Shown here one piece after another: positions 1 through 8,488 of a stretch of DNA of 64,000 nt. The position numbers were made by a program, and so were the translations under genes. Location of the stretch: the NCBI GenBank assembly GCA_965116945.1, contig OZ220734.1, positions 2,046,001 to 2,110,000 on the forward strand, in the 5' to 3' direction. Below the pieces are notes generated by a model. The model saw only the letters and a program-made list of their open reading frames with translations. It had not been told where the DNA came from and did no database searches. This stretch comes from Plut-88900 sp965116945 (GTDB lineage Bacteria; Chloroflexota; Dehalococcoidia; Plut-88900). Numbering within the stretch: position 1 is the stretch's first letter; each line of letters begins with the position of its first letter.

Positions 1-201
1 CTCCACCTTCTCTCCCGTGAACCCCAACCCCCCGACGCCCCCCAACTCAATTCCATTGGCCCTCCATGAGGTACCTTTTTCGTCTGCCACCACTCGAGGC
101 ATTTTTGCCTTCATGGAGTCGGGTGCATTGGAAGCAAATAGGTCGCCGGGCAGCCAGGTTAAATCGACGTGGGAGTCCCCTGAAATGATCTTGTATTCCA
201 T
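1..201 (-). CDS. Amidohydrolase family protein, N-terminal part only
   Basis: Reading frame open from an ATG at 201 to the window edge (67 codons, no stop), so the gene continues to the left of the window. The protein starts MEYKIISGDSHVDLTWLP; the GDSHVD stretch is the first metal-binding motif typical of amidohydrolase-2 (TIM-barrel metal-dependent hydrolase/decarboxylase) proteins. A GGAGG ribosome-binding site lies just upstream of the ATG. Substrate cannot be told from this fragment. Family assignment is from the motif only. Confidence 0.7.
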   Translation of the reverse strand, partial: MEYKIISGDSHVDLTWLPGDLFASNAPDSMKAKMPRVVADEKGTSWRANGIELGGVGGLGFTGEKVE

Positions 202-371
202 CGCTCACGATCCTCCCTGTCCACACGAAAACTCTCGCAGGTGCTTCGTATTATGGTGGTCAGCCCGATGGCATTATATACAACCCCGCCTGAGGGCGTG
301 AAAGGCTTAGGAGTATCCGGAGGTGATTGCCAAAGGCACCCAGGGCAGGGCTGCACGGGACGAGAAATGGG

Positions 372-404
372 TAAAGAAAAGGGCCTCTCCCGACACGAGA
401 GGCC
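372..404 (-). terminator. Rho-independent terminator of the RRM protein gene
   Basis: Perfect 8-bp inverted repeat GGCCTCTC/GAGAGGCC (382-389 and 397-404) with a 7-nt loop. Read on the minus strand it is followed by CTTTTCTTT, and it lies 27 bases past the stop of the RRM gene. Confidence 0.75.
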
Positions 405-431
405 ATCTTCAATCTGTGTATCCCGGTTGGA

Positions 432-710
432 CTACCAGGAGCGTCGGTTGCCCGAAGGAGGTCTGTTGGCCCGAGGCCTCGCCTCGTTGACGGTCACATT
501 GCGTCCGTCGATTGCCGTGCCGTTCAGCGCTTCAATCGCCGACCTTGCCGCGTCGTCGTCGGCGATTTCGACAAAACCGAAGCCGCGGGAACGGCCCGTG
601 TCTCGGTCGGTAATAACAACGGCATCTTCAATGGTGCCGTAAGGGGAAAATGCTGCGCGAAGGCCCTCTTCGTGCGTGTCGTAATTCAGGTTTCCTACGT
701 AAATTTTCAT
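432..710 (-). CDS. RNA-binding protein with a single RRM domain
   Basis: A 92-residue protein that is almost entirely one RNA recognition motif. RNP2 is IYVGNL at the N-terminus, RNP1 is RGFGFVEI near the middle, and a short Arg/Pro/Asn-rich tail follows. Such small glycine/arginine-tailed RRM proteins bind single-stranded RNA and are often cold-induced in bacteria; that role is inferred here. The ATG at 710 was chosen over a longer frame (to 815) because GGAGA lies at proper distance upstream and the RRM fold begins right at residue 2. It is a single gene with its own terminator. Confidence 0.9.
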   Translation of the reverse strand: MKIYVGNLNYDTHEEGLRAAFSPYGTIEDAVVITDRDTGRSRGFGFVEIADDDAARSAIEALNGTAIDGRNVTVNEARPRANRPPSGNRRSW

Positions 711-813
711 GCGGTTCTCCTTTTTTCTATCCGTCGATTGCTGGAGGAACCGCTTACGCTCAGTGTGTCGGGCCGAGTGATACGGGTAACTCTCGATATC
801 GCTGGACCACACC

Positions 814-819
814 ATTATA
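814..819 (-). promoter_or_regulatory. Candidate -10 box for the RRM gene
   Basis: A perfect TATAAT on the minus strand, giving a leader of about 100 nt before the RRM start codon. No convincing -35 box is seen at 16-18 bp, so the call is tentative. Confidence 0.35.
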
Positions 820-1240
820 TGCCATAAGGCAATAGCCCGACGCGCGGGATATCGTGGAGCATTTCAGGCATGGCTCGATGGCCCGGAAAACTCCGGCTGA
901 CAAGTATCCCTGAGGTGCTCCTATCGTCCCGGATCAAATTCTGATACCCGGGCTCCTTTCCGACTTGCAGACCCCTTTGTCGTGCCCCGAACGTCGGCAG
1001 AAAACCGAGACCGGAGCAGCGTTCAACGTAGTCCTATCCGCACCTCGACTCCCTTTCATTTGGCAACGGGACTAAACACCAGGACCAGTAGTTCAGGTGT
1101 CTCTAATCAGCAGAAGTACTCATAATCATTAGGCTGTACCAAAAACTCATAAGTCATGGCTAAAACTAGTAACTTAGCAACGCCTAATTCGTTTTTAAAT
1201 ATAGAGGATGGCAAGTCTGATCATGCCGATCATCCATTGT
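820..1240. other. Intergenic region without recognisable gene
   Basis: About 420 bases between the RRM gene and the spondin lipoprotein gene. The part from about 1080 to 1205 is clearly more AT-rich than its surroundings and ends with a run of T and A just before the lipoprotein ribosome-binding site, so the lipoprotein promoter is expected there, but no clean -35/-10 pair stands out. No coding frame or RNA fold was recognised. Confidence 0.5.
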
Positions 1241-1255
1241 AAGGAGGACAAGGAA

Positions 1256-2095
1256 GTGAAAGTCGTTAAGCGCTCAGTTCGTTCGAAGATGCGCTCCCTG
1301 GGCCTTAAGGGGATCGTGGCTTTGCTCATTGCGTTTGTGCTTCTAATTGCCGCCTGCGCTGGTGCTGAGGGGCCGGCAGGTGAGGTGGGCCCCCAAGGTC
1401 CGGAAGGGCCCCAGGGCGTGCAGGGTGTCCAGGGCCCGGAGGGGCCGCAGGGTGAACAGGGCCCCGCAGCAGAAATGCCACCCACCAACCAGATAATGGT
1501 CGAAATGTCCATCACCAACCTGACACAGGGGCAGATCCTGTCGCCGGTGTTCGTGGCAAGGCATAATGCAAATGCGGGAGCTCTTTACACGCTGGGACAG
1601 CCGGCAAGCGTCGGACTGGCAAAGGTGGCGGAGGACGCTGATGCCAGTGACCTTCAGGCCGCATGGGACCCGGCGGTCAACTCAGACGTCAGTGAGGCCA
1701 TGGTCGTAGCCCTGGATGGCGGCCCCATAATGCCGGGAGCAACCGTTACCACTACCTTTACCGTCACCGATGGAAACCATTTGGCTTCCTTTGCCAGTAT
1801 GCTGGTAACCACAAATGACGCGTTCATCGGGGCCAGCGGGCTCGACCTCTCCGTATCGCGTACCATAAACCTCGTCGCCTACGACGCGGGCAGCGAGGCA
1901 AACAGCGAGGACTGCGCCTACATCCCTGGCCCACCCTGTGGCATGCACGTCCATGATGACGCGGTGTCCGAGGGGTTCATCTACGTCCACCCGGGCATAC
2001 AGGGTGGCGAGACCTCGGACCTGAACCCCACCGTCCACGACTGGCGCAATCCCGTCGCCCGACTCACCATAGTGGCGACTCCTATCGGCAATTAG
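1256..2095 (+). CDS. Lipoprotein with collagen-like repeats and a spondin-type domain
   Basis: A 279-residue exported protein. Residues 1-33 form a signal peptide with basic start and hydrophobic core, ending in the lipobox IAAC (Cys34 is the predicted lipidation site). Roughly residues 38-70 are collagen-like Gly-X-Y repeats rich in GPQ/GPE. The remainder resembles the Spondin_N domain: an ITNLTQGQ start, VFVARHN, GQPAS and AEDAD motifs, and a late acidic/His patch. The GTG at 1256 is chosen because AAGGAGG precedes it by eight bases; an in-frame ATG at 1208 has no such site. Likely a surface-anchored protein with a stalk and globular head; ligand unknown. Monocistronic, with a strong terminator after it. 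Confidence 0.85.
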   Translation: MKVVKRSVRSKMRSLGLKGIVALLIAFVLLIAACAGAEGPAGEVGPQGPEGPQGVQGVQGPEGPQGEQGPAAEMPPTNQIMVEMSITNLTQGQILSPVFVARHNANAGALYTLGQPASVGLAKVAEDADASDLQAAWDPAVNSDVSEAMVVALDGGPIMPGATVTTTFTVTDGNHLASFASMLVTTNDAFIGASGLDLSVSRTINLVAYDAGSEANSEDCAYIPGPPCGMHVHDDAVSEGFIYVHPGIQGGETSDLNPTVHDWRNPVARLTIVATPIGN

Positions 2096-2134
2096 CAGGG
2101 CATACCACCTCCAAATATCGGCCCTATCGAATGC

Positions 2135-2178
2135 AACCGGGGGAGGGATGTTCAGACCCTCCCCCGGTTCCTGTTTTG
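2135..2178 (+). terminator. Strong rho-independent terminator after the spondin lipoprotein
   Basis: Perfect 13-bp inverted repeat (2135-2147 with 2157-2169, 9-nt loop) that is GC-rich and followed by TCCTGTTTT. Confidence 0.85.
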
Positions 2179-2260
2179 CCCGCTCCACCAGGATTCGCCG
2201 TTTACTCTTTCTCAACACCGGGTACAATGGACTCTCGAAACGTTCTGAAGGAGGCCCGAA

Positions 2261-3100
2261 ATGCCCAGCCGTATGTCCGTAGGCAACGCCGAACTCGTAG
2301 GAATTCTGGACATGATTCCCCCCTCCCGGGACCCGACCGCCTTCTTCCCCGAGACCACCCCCGAGGCCTGGGCGCCCTACGCCAACGACATCCTAGAAGA
2401 AGGTCGGCTCCAGCTCTATTTCGGCTGCTTCTTCGTACGCACTTCCGACAAATGCGTCCTGGTGGACACCGGCATGGGCCCCGGGCCCCACCCCGACCGC
2501 GAGAATCGCACCGGCGACCTCATCAACCAGCTCAAGGGCCAGGGGCTTGAGCCCGAGGAAGTGGATATTGTTGTCCACACCCACCTTCATCCCGACCACG
2601 TCGGCTGGAACCTCCGCTTTGAAGATGGTAAGGCGATCCCCTATTTTCCCAACGCCGAGTATCTCGTCCCCCAGAAGGACTGGGACCACTTCACCGACCC
2701 GGAAAACCTGAAGTCGGCGCCGTACGTTCGGGACTACGTCATGCCCTTGGAAAAGCTCGGCAACATGAAGCTCATGGACGGAGAAGCCATCGTTACCGAC
2801 GAGATATCGACCCTCCCCACCCCCGGCCACACCCCCGGTCACCAGGTCATTCTGATAGCCTCCGGGGGCGAAAAGGCCATGGTAGTGGGGGATGTGCTAC
2901 ACACCATGGCCCAGGTCTACGAACCCGATTGGTGCGCCAGGGTAGACATCAACAAGGACGACAGCCGGCGCAGCCGCGAGGCAGTCCTGAGCAAGGCAGA
3001 AAACGAGGGTTACACTATCGCTGCGGGCCATTTCCACCCAGACCGCCACACGGGCCGAATAATCCGGGTGTCGGGCAGGCGCTATTGGCAGACGCTGTAG
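2261..3100 (+). CDS. Metallo-beta-lactamase-fold hydrolase
   Basis: A 279-residue cytosolic protein with the MBL-fold metal-binding motif HTHLHPDH at residues 106-113, a preceding strand VLVDTGMG, a later TPGHTPGH, and further metal-site candidates in GDVLH and the C-terminal AGHFH. The fold hydrolyses esters, lactones, thioesters or phosphodiesters; overall form is close to quorum-quenching lactonase-like members, but the substrate is not determinable. AAGGAGG lies just upstream of the ATG. Nine bases separate it from the threonine dehydrogenase gene downstream, so the two are probably co-transcribed. Confidence 0.85.
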   Translation: MPSRMSVGNAELVGILDMIPPSRDPTAFFPETTPEAWAPYANDILEEGRLQLYFGCFFVRTSDKCVLVDTGMGPGPHPDRENRTGDLINQLKGQGLEPEEVDIVVHTHLHPDHVGWNLRFEDGKAIPYFPNAEYLVPQKDWDHFTDPENLKSAPYVRDYVMPLEKLGNMKLMDGEAIVTDEISTLPTPGHTPGHQVILIASGGEKAMVVGDVLHTMAQVYEPDWCARVDINKDDSRRSREAVLSKAENEGYTIAAGHFHPDRHTGRIIRVSGRRYWQTL

Positions 3101-3109
3101 GAGCCAAGG

Positions 3110-4063
3110 ATGGAGAGAATCCTGGTAACGGGGGCCGCGGGCCAGATAGGCTCAGAGCTGGTCCCCGAGCTGCGGAAAATCCACGGCAGCGATAACGTGA
3201 TAGCTGCAGGCCACGTCACTCCCCTGCCGGAGGACATCCGTGCTTCGGGGCCTACTATCACCCTGGACGTCCGCAGCTACGAGGCAGTCGAGAGTACCAT
3301 CAGGGAATACGAGATCACTGTCGTCTATCACCTGAGCTCCTTGCTCTCTGCCCTCGCCGAAGCCAACCGACCCCTGGCCTACGACGTCAACTTCACCGGT
3401 AATTTCAACATCCTGGAAGCCTCGCTGGCCAACGGTGTAAAGAGGGTAAATCTTCCCAGCTCAATCGCAGTCTTCGGGGCCGACGCCCCTTCTAAAGACA
3501 CCCCCAACGACGTTCCCCTCAATCCGACTTCCCTTTACGGAGTATCCAAGGTCTATGGGGAGACCATGGGCAGCTACTACAGGCATATGGGTATGGACGT
3601 ACGAGGGACTCGGCTCCCGGGCATCATCAGCTGGAAGACCGAGCCCACCGCCGGCACCACCGACTACGCGGTTGCCATCTTCTACGGCGCCATAGGGGAG
3701 AACCGCTACACCTGTTACCTCCGCCCCGACACCGCCCTCCCCATGATGTACATGCCCGACGCCATCCGTTCCCTCATCCTCCTCGATCAGGCCGACGCCT
3801 CCCGCCTGGTCCACTCCGCCAATTTCAACCTTCACGCCTTCACTTTCACGCCAGAGGAGATTGCCCGGCAAATCGAGGCGCGTATCCCCGGTTTCCGTAT
3901 CGACTACGAAATAGATCCCCTCCGGCAGGCTATCGCCGACTCCTGGCCCGACTCCATCGACGACACGCCTGCCCGCCAGGAGTGGGACTGGGAACCCCAA
4001 TACGACCTCGCTGCCATGGTCGACGACATGCTCGTAAATTTGCGGGCGAAGCTAGGTGCCTAG
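3110..4063 (+). CDS. tdh: SDR-type L-threonine 3-dehydrogenase
   Basis: A 317-residue extended short-chain dehydrogenase. GAAGQIG at residues 8-14 is the NAD-binding glycine motif and Y143-x3-K147 (YGVSK) the catalytic pair. Family-specific stretches match the short-chain threonine dehydrogenase group rather than sugar epimerases: TPNDVPLNPT, LPGIISWK, GTTDYAV, LPMMYMPDA, and near the C-terminus ADSWPDSIDD followed by EWDWEPQYDL. The reaction is NAD-dependent oxidation of L-threonine to 2-amino-3-ketobutyrate. No 2-amino-3-ketobutyrate CoA-ligase (kbl) gene is adjacent. Confidence 0.85.
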   Translation: MERILVTGAAGQIGSELVPELRKIHGSDNVIAAGHVTPLPEDIRASGPTITLDVRSYEAVESTIREYEITVVYHLSSLLSALAEANRPLAYDVNFTGNFNILEASLANGVKRVNLPSSIAVFGADAPSKDTPNDVPLNPTSLYGVSKVYGETMGSYYRHMGMDVRGTRLPGIISWKTEPTAGTTDYAVAIFYGAIGENRYTCYLRPDTALPMMYMPDAIRSLILLDQADASRLVHSANFNLHAFTFTPEEIARQIEARIPGFRIDYEIDPLRQAIADSWPDSIDDTPARQEWDWEPQYDLAAMVDDMLVNLRAKLGA

Positions 4064-4094
4064 ACCCCGTAGGTGCGAACGACTGGTAGTCCCT

Positions 4095-5135
4095 CTAGGT
4101 CAACCCCTCCGCTGCCCCGACCCCGACAGCCAGATCACCACGCTCAACTGCCTTAACCTTCGCTACCAGCCCAGCGTTCAGCGACACATCGATCCCTGCC
4201 TCCCGACCCTTGGCTACAACCAGGCCGTTAAGGTATTCGATTTCCAGGCGTCGGCCTTTTTCCATATCCTGCGCCGTCGAAGACCGCCCCGACTCCGTGT
4301 ACCGCTCCGCCGCCTGCATGATGGAGAGCTCCAGCTCCTCCAATCCCTCGCCTCGTCCTGCTGCTAGCCAGACCTCGGGGTCCTTGCCCCCAATCGGCAC
4401 GAGAGATAGCCCGATGGCCTGCCCGACTTCCACGGCCTCTGCTGCCAGGCGAATCGTGAACCTCCTGACCTCGGCGGTCATAGCCATGTCCTTACTGCTT
4501 AGACCCGTGATCGCCTGTAGTCCGTTCCCCATCGAATTCGCCACCAACTTGCTCCACCTCTCCCCGGCAAGGTTGGTGGTGACCTTCGTACTGTCCACGA
4601 TCTCCATGAGTCCCGCCACTTCCTGCAACCTCTCGGTCATTGTTCCATCCATCTCCCCTACTCGGAAAACGGTGTGGGCCTTGCCCCCCGCTGCCGCTGT
4701 CCGGGTTACGTGCCCCGGCTCAACAAGCCCGACCCCTATATTGCTAGCTATGCACCCCAACACCCTCTCCCGACCCAGTGCCGCGGCTATCGTATCCTCG
4801 TTAATTCCGTTCTGGATGGAGACCGCAAACCCGCCTTCTGCAATGTAGTCCCTGATCAGATGGGAAGCCCAGGCCGTGTCATAGGACTTGGTGCAGATGA
4901 AGGCTATGTCCACGGGAGTCTTGATCAGGCCCTGGACTTCGTTGATGTGGAGGGCCAGGGGTCGAGCGTGGTGTTCGCCCTGTGTCCCCGATACCCGCAA
5001 CCCGTTTTCCTTGATTGCGTTCACGTGGTCGGGCCACGGGTCTATCAAAGTGACGTTATGCCCAGCCTCAGCTATCAAACCGCCTATGTAACTCCCCACT
5101 GCCCCCGCCCCGACGAATGCCAATCGCTTGTTCAC
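4095..5135 (-). CDS. Ketopantoate reductase (ApbA/PanE) family protein
   Basis: A 346-residue NADPH-dependent reductase of the ApbA/PanE family. The N-terminal Rossmann motif is GAGAVGSYIGG; the C-terminal half carries the family helices with KLVANSMGN, around the expected catalytic lysine. The start is a GTG preceded by AGAAGG. It is the last gene of a seven-gene minus-strand block, 38 bases after the VOC gene, and no other pantothenate gene is near, so it may act on another 2-keto acid as many paralogues do. Convergent with tdh, with 31 bases between the stops. Confidence 0.85.
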   Translation of the reverse strand: MNKRLAFVGAGAVGSYIGGLIAEAGHNVTLIDPWPDHVNAIKENGLRVSGTQGEHHARPLALHINEVQGLIKTPVDIAFICTKSYDTAWASHLIRDYIAEGGFAVSIQNGINEDTIAAALGRERVLGCIASNIGVGLVEPGHVTRTAAAGGKAHTVFRVGEMDGTMTERLQEVAGLMEIVDSTKVTTNLAGERWSKLVANSMGNGLQAITGLSSKDMAMTAEVRRFTIRLAAEAVEVGQAIGLSLVPIGGKDPEVWLAAGRGEGLEELELSIMQAAERYTESGRSSTAQDMEKGRRLEIEYLNGLVVAKGREAGIDVSLNAGLVAKVKAVERGDLAVGVGAAEGLT

Positions 5136-5173
5136 CTTGATTTCCTTCTCTCAACAGACTTGGATAACTGGAA

Positions 5174-5527
5174 CTAACTGTGGGACATCACATTGACAAG
5201 TTTCCCGCACGGGTCCCGAGTATAGAACCTGCGAACTCCCCACGGCTCCTCGGTCAACGGGTAGACAATCTCGAAGCCCTTGCCCCGGGTCCTCCGATAG
5301 GCCTCGTCTACGTCGTCAACCTCAATCGACAGGTCGGGCACTTCCGCGCCTGACCCTCCCTCCGTGGCTATACTCACCTGCACCCTTGCCTCGACTCCCG
5401 ATGACAGGGTAACGATCCACCCAAGGTCCATAATCGCCTCGAGTCCTAGAACGTCCCGGTAGAACCTCAGCCCGTCTTCGGCTTTCTTCGCCGCTATGTT
5501 AGGGACAATGCGTTTAACCTGCATCAC
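5174..5527 (-). CDS. VOC (glyoxalase/bleomycin-resistance) family protein
   Basis: A 117-residue single-module vicinal-oxygen-chelate protein: the first beta-alpha-beta unit holds FYRDVLGLE and the second ends in the typical FYTRDPCGKLVNV. Such proteins are metal-binding isomerases, dioxygenases, lyases or resistance proteins; the reaction is unknown. Its GTG overlaps the stop of the upstream flavin oxidoreductase by four bases, which suggests translational coupling and a shared pathway. Confidence 0.85.
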   Translation of the reverse strand: MMQVKRIVPNIAAKKAEDGLRFYRDVLGLEAIMDLGWIVTLSSGVEARVQVSIATEGGSGAEVPDLSIEVDDVDEAYRRTRGKGFEIVYPLTEEPWGVRRFYTRDPCGKLVNVMSHS

Positions 5528-6666
5528 CCCACACCAAAGGCCGGCATGACTTCTTCATGGAACCGCGTCAATTGTTCGGAATACTCGGCCAATGGCATAC
5601 CCTCGGGCCAGTGAAGAATGACGTGCTCCAGGCCCGGGTACCTGGACTCGAACTCCTTTAAGACGTCGGTCACGTATTGCGAATCGCCGCAAAGCCAGAC
5701 CTTCTGGTCGACTCCGTCCTCAAGGGTCGGGGCACGACTTGGTGCGCCCGGAGTCCCCCAGGGTCGGCCTTCGGCGTCCGTGTAACGAACAAGTCCAAAG
5801 GGAGCAAACCACTTGTACCGCTCGTCATGGAACAGCCGCGCCCTGTCCATGGCCTTTCGCTGGTTCTCATCGATGTAGAAGAAAAGGCCCAACGCCAGGT
5901 CTTCTCCCAGCGCTAGCTCCCGGCCCGCCTCTCCCGCCGCCTTCTGGTATTCCTTGAACACATCGTCTACCAGTCTCTCGCCGGTCCCGTGCACCACCCC
6001 CTTGATGCCCGTTTGGGCTATGTATCGCAGGGTGCGCCGGCTGGCTATCGGCTGCCACACATCCACAGGTCTGTGCAGAGGTCTCGGGACAAGGGTGATG
6101 TCCTTCAGATCGTATCCTCGGTAGGGGACCTGCGCGGGGAGGTCGTAATGCTTGCCCTTGTGAGTGAAGGAATCCTCGTTGAACGCCTTGAAGATGACTT
6201 CCATCTGCTCCATGAACAGCTCTTTGTTGGCGTCGTTGTCCTGCATTGGAGACCCGAACGTCTCGACCTCTCGCGTGTGGTACCCCCGCCCCACCCCGAA
6301 TATGACCCGACCGCCCGACAATATGTCGGCCATAGAGAAATCCTCTGCGAGCCGCAACGGGTGCCACATTGGCACGATGTTGAAAGCACACCCGAATTTC
6401 AGCCGCTTCGTCTGCGTCGAAAGGTAGGTGCTGAGCATCAACAGATTCGGGATGCACTCATACCCTTCCCTCTGGAAATGGTGCTCGGCCATCCAAAGCG
6501 CGTAGTATCCCTGGGCATCCATCTGCTTTGCGATGGCCTCTGCCATCCCGAAGCATTCCGTCAGCCTTTCGTTCGGATACAGCCTGTCCTCGGGAGCCGT
6601 TCCATCCGCCCCGACGTTGTCCAATTCGATGTGGCCCACGTAAAGGGAGGAAAAGTGCTTGATCAT
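5524..6666 (-). CDS. LLM class (luciferase-like) flavin-dependent oxidoreductase
   Basis: A 380-residue protein of the bacterial luciferase-like TIM-barrel superfamily. Visible signatures are GYYALWMAEHHF near the N-terminus, the middle VIFGVGRGYHTREVETFG, and VDVWQPIASRRT. These enzymes use reduced FMN or F420 to oxygenate or reduce small organic molecules. It is the closest in style to the paralogue at 30197-31228. It overlaps the VOC gene by four bases and follows the SDR by 34 bases. No clear ribosome-binding site precedes the ATG. Confidence 0.9.
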   Translation of the reverse strand: MIKHFSSLYVGHIELDNVGADGTAPEDRLYPNERLTECFGMAEAIAKQMDAQGYYALWMAEHHFQREGYECIPNLLMLSTYLSTQTKRLKFGCAFNIVPMWHPLRLAEDFSMADILSGGRVIFGVGRGYHTREVETFGSPMQDNDANKELFMEQMEVIFKAFNEDSFTHKGKHYDLPAQVPYRGYDLKDITLVPRPLHRPVDVWQPIASRRTLRYIAQTGIKGVVHGTGERLVDDVFKEYQKAAGEAGRELALGEDLALGLFFYIDENQRKAMDRARLFHDERYKWFAPFGLVRYTDAEGRPWGTPGAPSRAPTLEDGVDQKVWLCGDSQYVTDVLKEFESRYPGLEHVILHWPEGMPLAEYSEQLTRFHEEVMPAFGVG

Positions 6667-6700
6667 CTATCAGACCCCTGACTCATGGTCTTTCGCTTTC

Positions 6701-7465
6701 CTAGGTCGCCATATATCCGCCGTCTATGGGCAGCACGTGGCCTGTTACATAGGACGCCGCGTCGGTGCACAGCCAAACCACAACCTCTGCAATCTCCTCG
6801 GGCTTGCCCATCCTGCCTATTGGCTGGTCTTCGTCCTTCTGTGCCTTCGAAAAGTTGTTCGATGTGATTATCAGGTCCATCATAGGCGTCCAAATCTCGC
6901 CGGGCGCTACGGCGTTGACTCGGATCCCCTGTCGGGCGTAGTCCATCGCTGCGCTCTTGGTCAGTCCTGCCACGCCGTGTTTGCTCGCGGTGTAAGCTGA
7001 AGTCCCTTGTCCCGCCACCAGCCCCGCCACCGACGAGGTGTTTACGATCGCTCCGCCGCCATTTTCCAGCATTACGGGGGCCTCGTACTTGATGCACAGC
7101 CAGACACCCTTGAGATTGACTCCTATCACCCTATCCCACTCGTCCTCCGGGTACTCGTGGAACGGGATACGGACCCCAGTGTGAATGCCTGCGTTGTTGA
7201 AAGCCGCATCCAGCCGCCCGAACCTCGACACCGTCTCCGATACCATACGTTTCACGTCCTCCGTTTTGGACACGTCCGCCGTGACCCCCGACGCCTCTCC
7301 GCCCCCTGCCGAGATCAGGTCAACAGTAGCCTGCACGGGCCCATCTGCCAGGTCTGCCACCATCACCTGCGCACCCTCCCTTGCAAACACCAGGGAAGTT
7401 GCCCTCCCAATCCCCGAGCCCCCGCCGGTTACCAATGCAACCCTGCCCTTCATGCTGTCACCCAT
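6701..7465 (-). CDS. Short-chain dehydrogenase/reductase (classical SDR)
   Basis: A 254-residue classical SDR with TGGGSGIG at residues 13-20, NNAG, a serine in VNTSSVAG and the catalytic YTASK. It oxidises a hydroxyl or reduces a keto group with NAD(P). AGGAGG lies a few bases upstream of the ATG. Located between the class-IV aminotransferase (42 bases upstream) and the LLM oxidoreductase (34 bases downstream) within the same minus-strand block. Substrate unknown. Confidence 0.9.
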   Translation of the reverse strand: MGDSMKGRVALVTGGGSGIGRATSLVFAREGAQVMVADLADGPVQATVDLISAGGGEASGVTADVSKTEDVKRMVSETVSRFGRLDAAFNNAGIHTGVRIPFHEYPEDEWDRVIGVNLKGVWLCIKYEAPVMLENGGGAIVNTSSVAGLVAGQGTSAYTASKHGVAGLTKSAAMDYARQGIRVNAVAPGEIWTPMMDLIITSNNFSKAQKDEDQPIGRMGKPEEIAEVVVWLCTDAASYVTGHVLPIDGGYMAT

Positions 7466-7507
7466 CGTTGTCCTCCTCTCGGTAGGTCCCTCAACAAGTC
7501 AGCCTGC

Positions 7508-8416
7508 TCACCCCTCGATCCCCGCATAGTGCAAACTCTGCCCGACAATATCCACTCCAACCAACTCGCTGTGTGCTGCAAGCAGTTGCTGCGTGATGGG
7601 CCCCGGAGTTTCATTGCCTATAGGACGGGTGTCTACCTTTGCCACGGGCACGATTCTCGGGCTTGTCCGGCTGAAGAATACCTCGTCAGCTGTATACAGG
7701 TCGTAAGGTTGTAGGTCCTCCTCCAAAGCCGAAATCCCAAGACCTTCAGCCAGTTCGAAGACGACCTGCCGGGACACACCTTGCAGAATATTGTCGTCCT
7801 TAGGCGTTCTAACCACGCCGTCCGTGACTATGAAGACGTTGTACCCGAGACCCTCGGTGACGTTTCCTTCCATGTCCAGCAGGAGAGGGAGGCCCTCGGG
7901 GTCGACGTCCCGGGCCTCCAGTTCCGCCAGCACGAAGTTCATACGGCTGTGGTGCTTCACCTTGGCGTCGAGCATGGCGCTGGAGTAGCTGCGTACCTTT
8001 GTGATTATGGCGTGGGCCCCGTTCACGTAGAACCTGGCGAAGTCCTTGAAATCTATGGGCTTGATGATCACCGCCACGCTTGGTGGCCCGTCCACGTCCG
8101 TGCCCCGGGTGATTATCGGGTTGATTGCAAAGTCTCCGACCTGCTCCCGACGGTGGTCGTTTTTCGCCACCCCCTCCCGACACACCTCCACCATCTCTTC
8201 TTCCGTTAGCCCTGGGTCGACCCGCACATACTTCAACGATCTGTACAGCCGGTTAATGTGATTTTCAAGCCTGAATGGCACCCCTGCGAAGGTACGTCCC
8301 TGGTCGAATACCACATCCGCCACGGCAAAGCCCCGGTCGTGGGGTGGGAACTTCACCTCGCTGTAAGGGACCCACTCTCCGTTGAAATACGCCGTAAACT
8401 CATCGTAGTTGCCCAT
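7508..8416 (-). CDS. Class-IV PLP aminotransferase (branched-chain/D-amino-acid type)
   Basis: A 302-residue fold-type IV PLP enzyme. The N-terminal part has FNGEWVPYSEVK and DRGFAVADVVF; the probable Schiff-base lysine is in VKHHSRMNFVLA; the PLP-nitrogen glutamate is in NVTEGLGYNVF. Possible roles include branched-chain or D-amino-acid aminotransferase or 4-amino-4-deoxychorismate lyase. The ATG at 8416 is preceded by GGAGGG; a longer frame to 8485 would merely translate an intergenic repeat. A paralogue lies at 29114-30028. Confidence 0.85.
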   Translation of the reverse strand: MGNYDEFTAYFNGEWVPYSEVKFPPHDRGFAVADVVFDQGRTFAGVPFRLENHINRLYRSLKYVRVDPGLTEEEMVEVCREGVAKNDHRREQVGDFAINPIITRGTDVDGPPSVAVIIKPIDFKDFARFYVNGAHAIITKVRSYSSAMLDAKVKHHSRMNFVLAELEARDVDPEGLPLLLDMEGNVTEGLGYNVFIVTDGVVRTPKDDNILQGVSRQVVFELAEGLGISALEEDLQPYDLYTADEVFFSRTSPRIVPVAKVDTRPIGNETPGPITQQLLAAHSELVGVDIVGQSLHYAGIEG

Positions 8417-8432
8417 CAATCCCTCCGTATTA

Positions 8433-8472
8433 CCCCCTCTTCCTCGACGGGAGAGGGCTGGGGTGAGGGTGA
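8433..8472. repeat. Dispersed intergenic repeat (GGGAGAGGG...GGGTGAGGGTGA type)
   Basis: A 40-bp element: a short imperfect palindrome of CCCTCTTCC and GGGAGAGGG around CGAC, then GGGTGAGGGTGA. Related copies are at 30119-30157 and 59448-59486. It sits between two co-directional minus-strand genes. Confidence 0.7.
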
Positions 8473-8488
8473 AAGCCCTTGTCACCCA

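Noticed and set aside
1195..1518. Gly/Pro-rich minus-strand frame opposite the lipoprotein gene.
   Set aside because: It is the antisense shadow of the collagen-like repeats.
8417..8485. N-terminal extension of the class-IV aminotransferase by 23 residues.
   Set aside because: The extension is a translation of the dispersed repeat at 8433-8472; GGAGGG before the ATG at 8416 defines the start.
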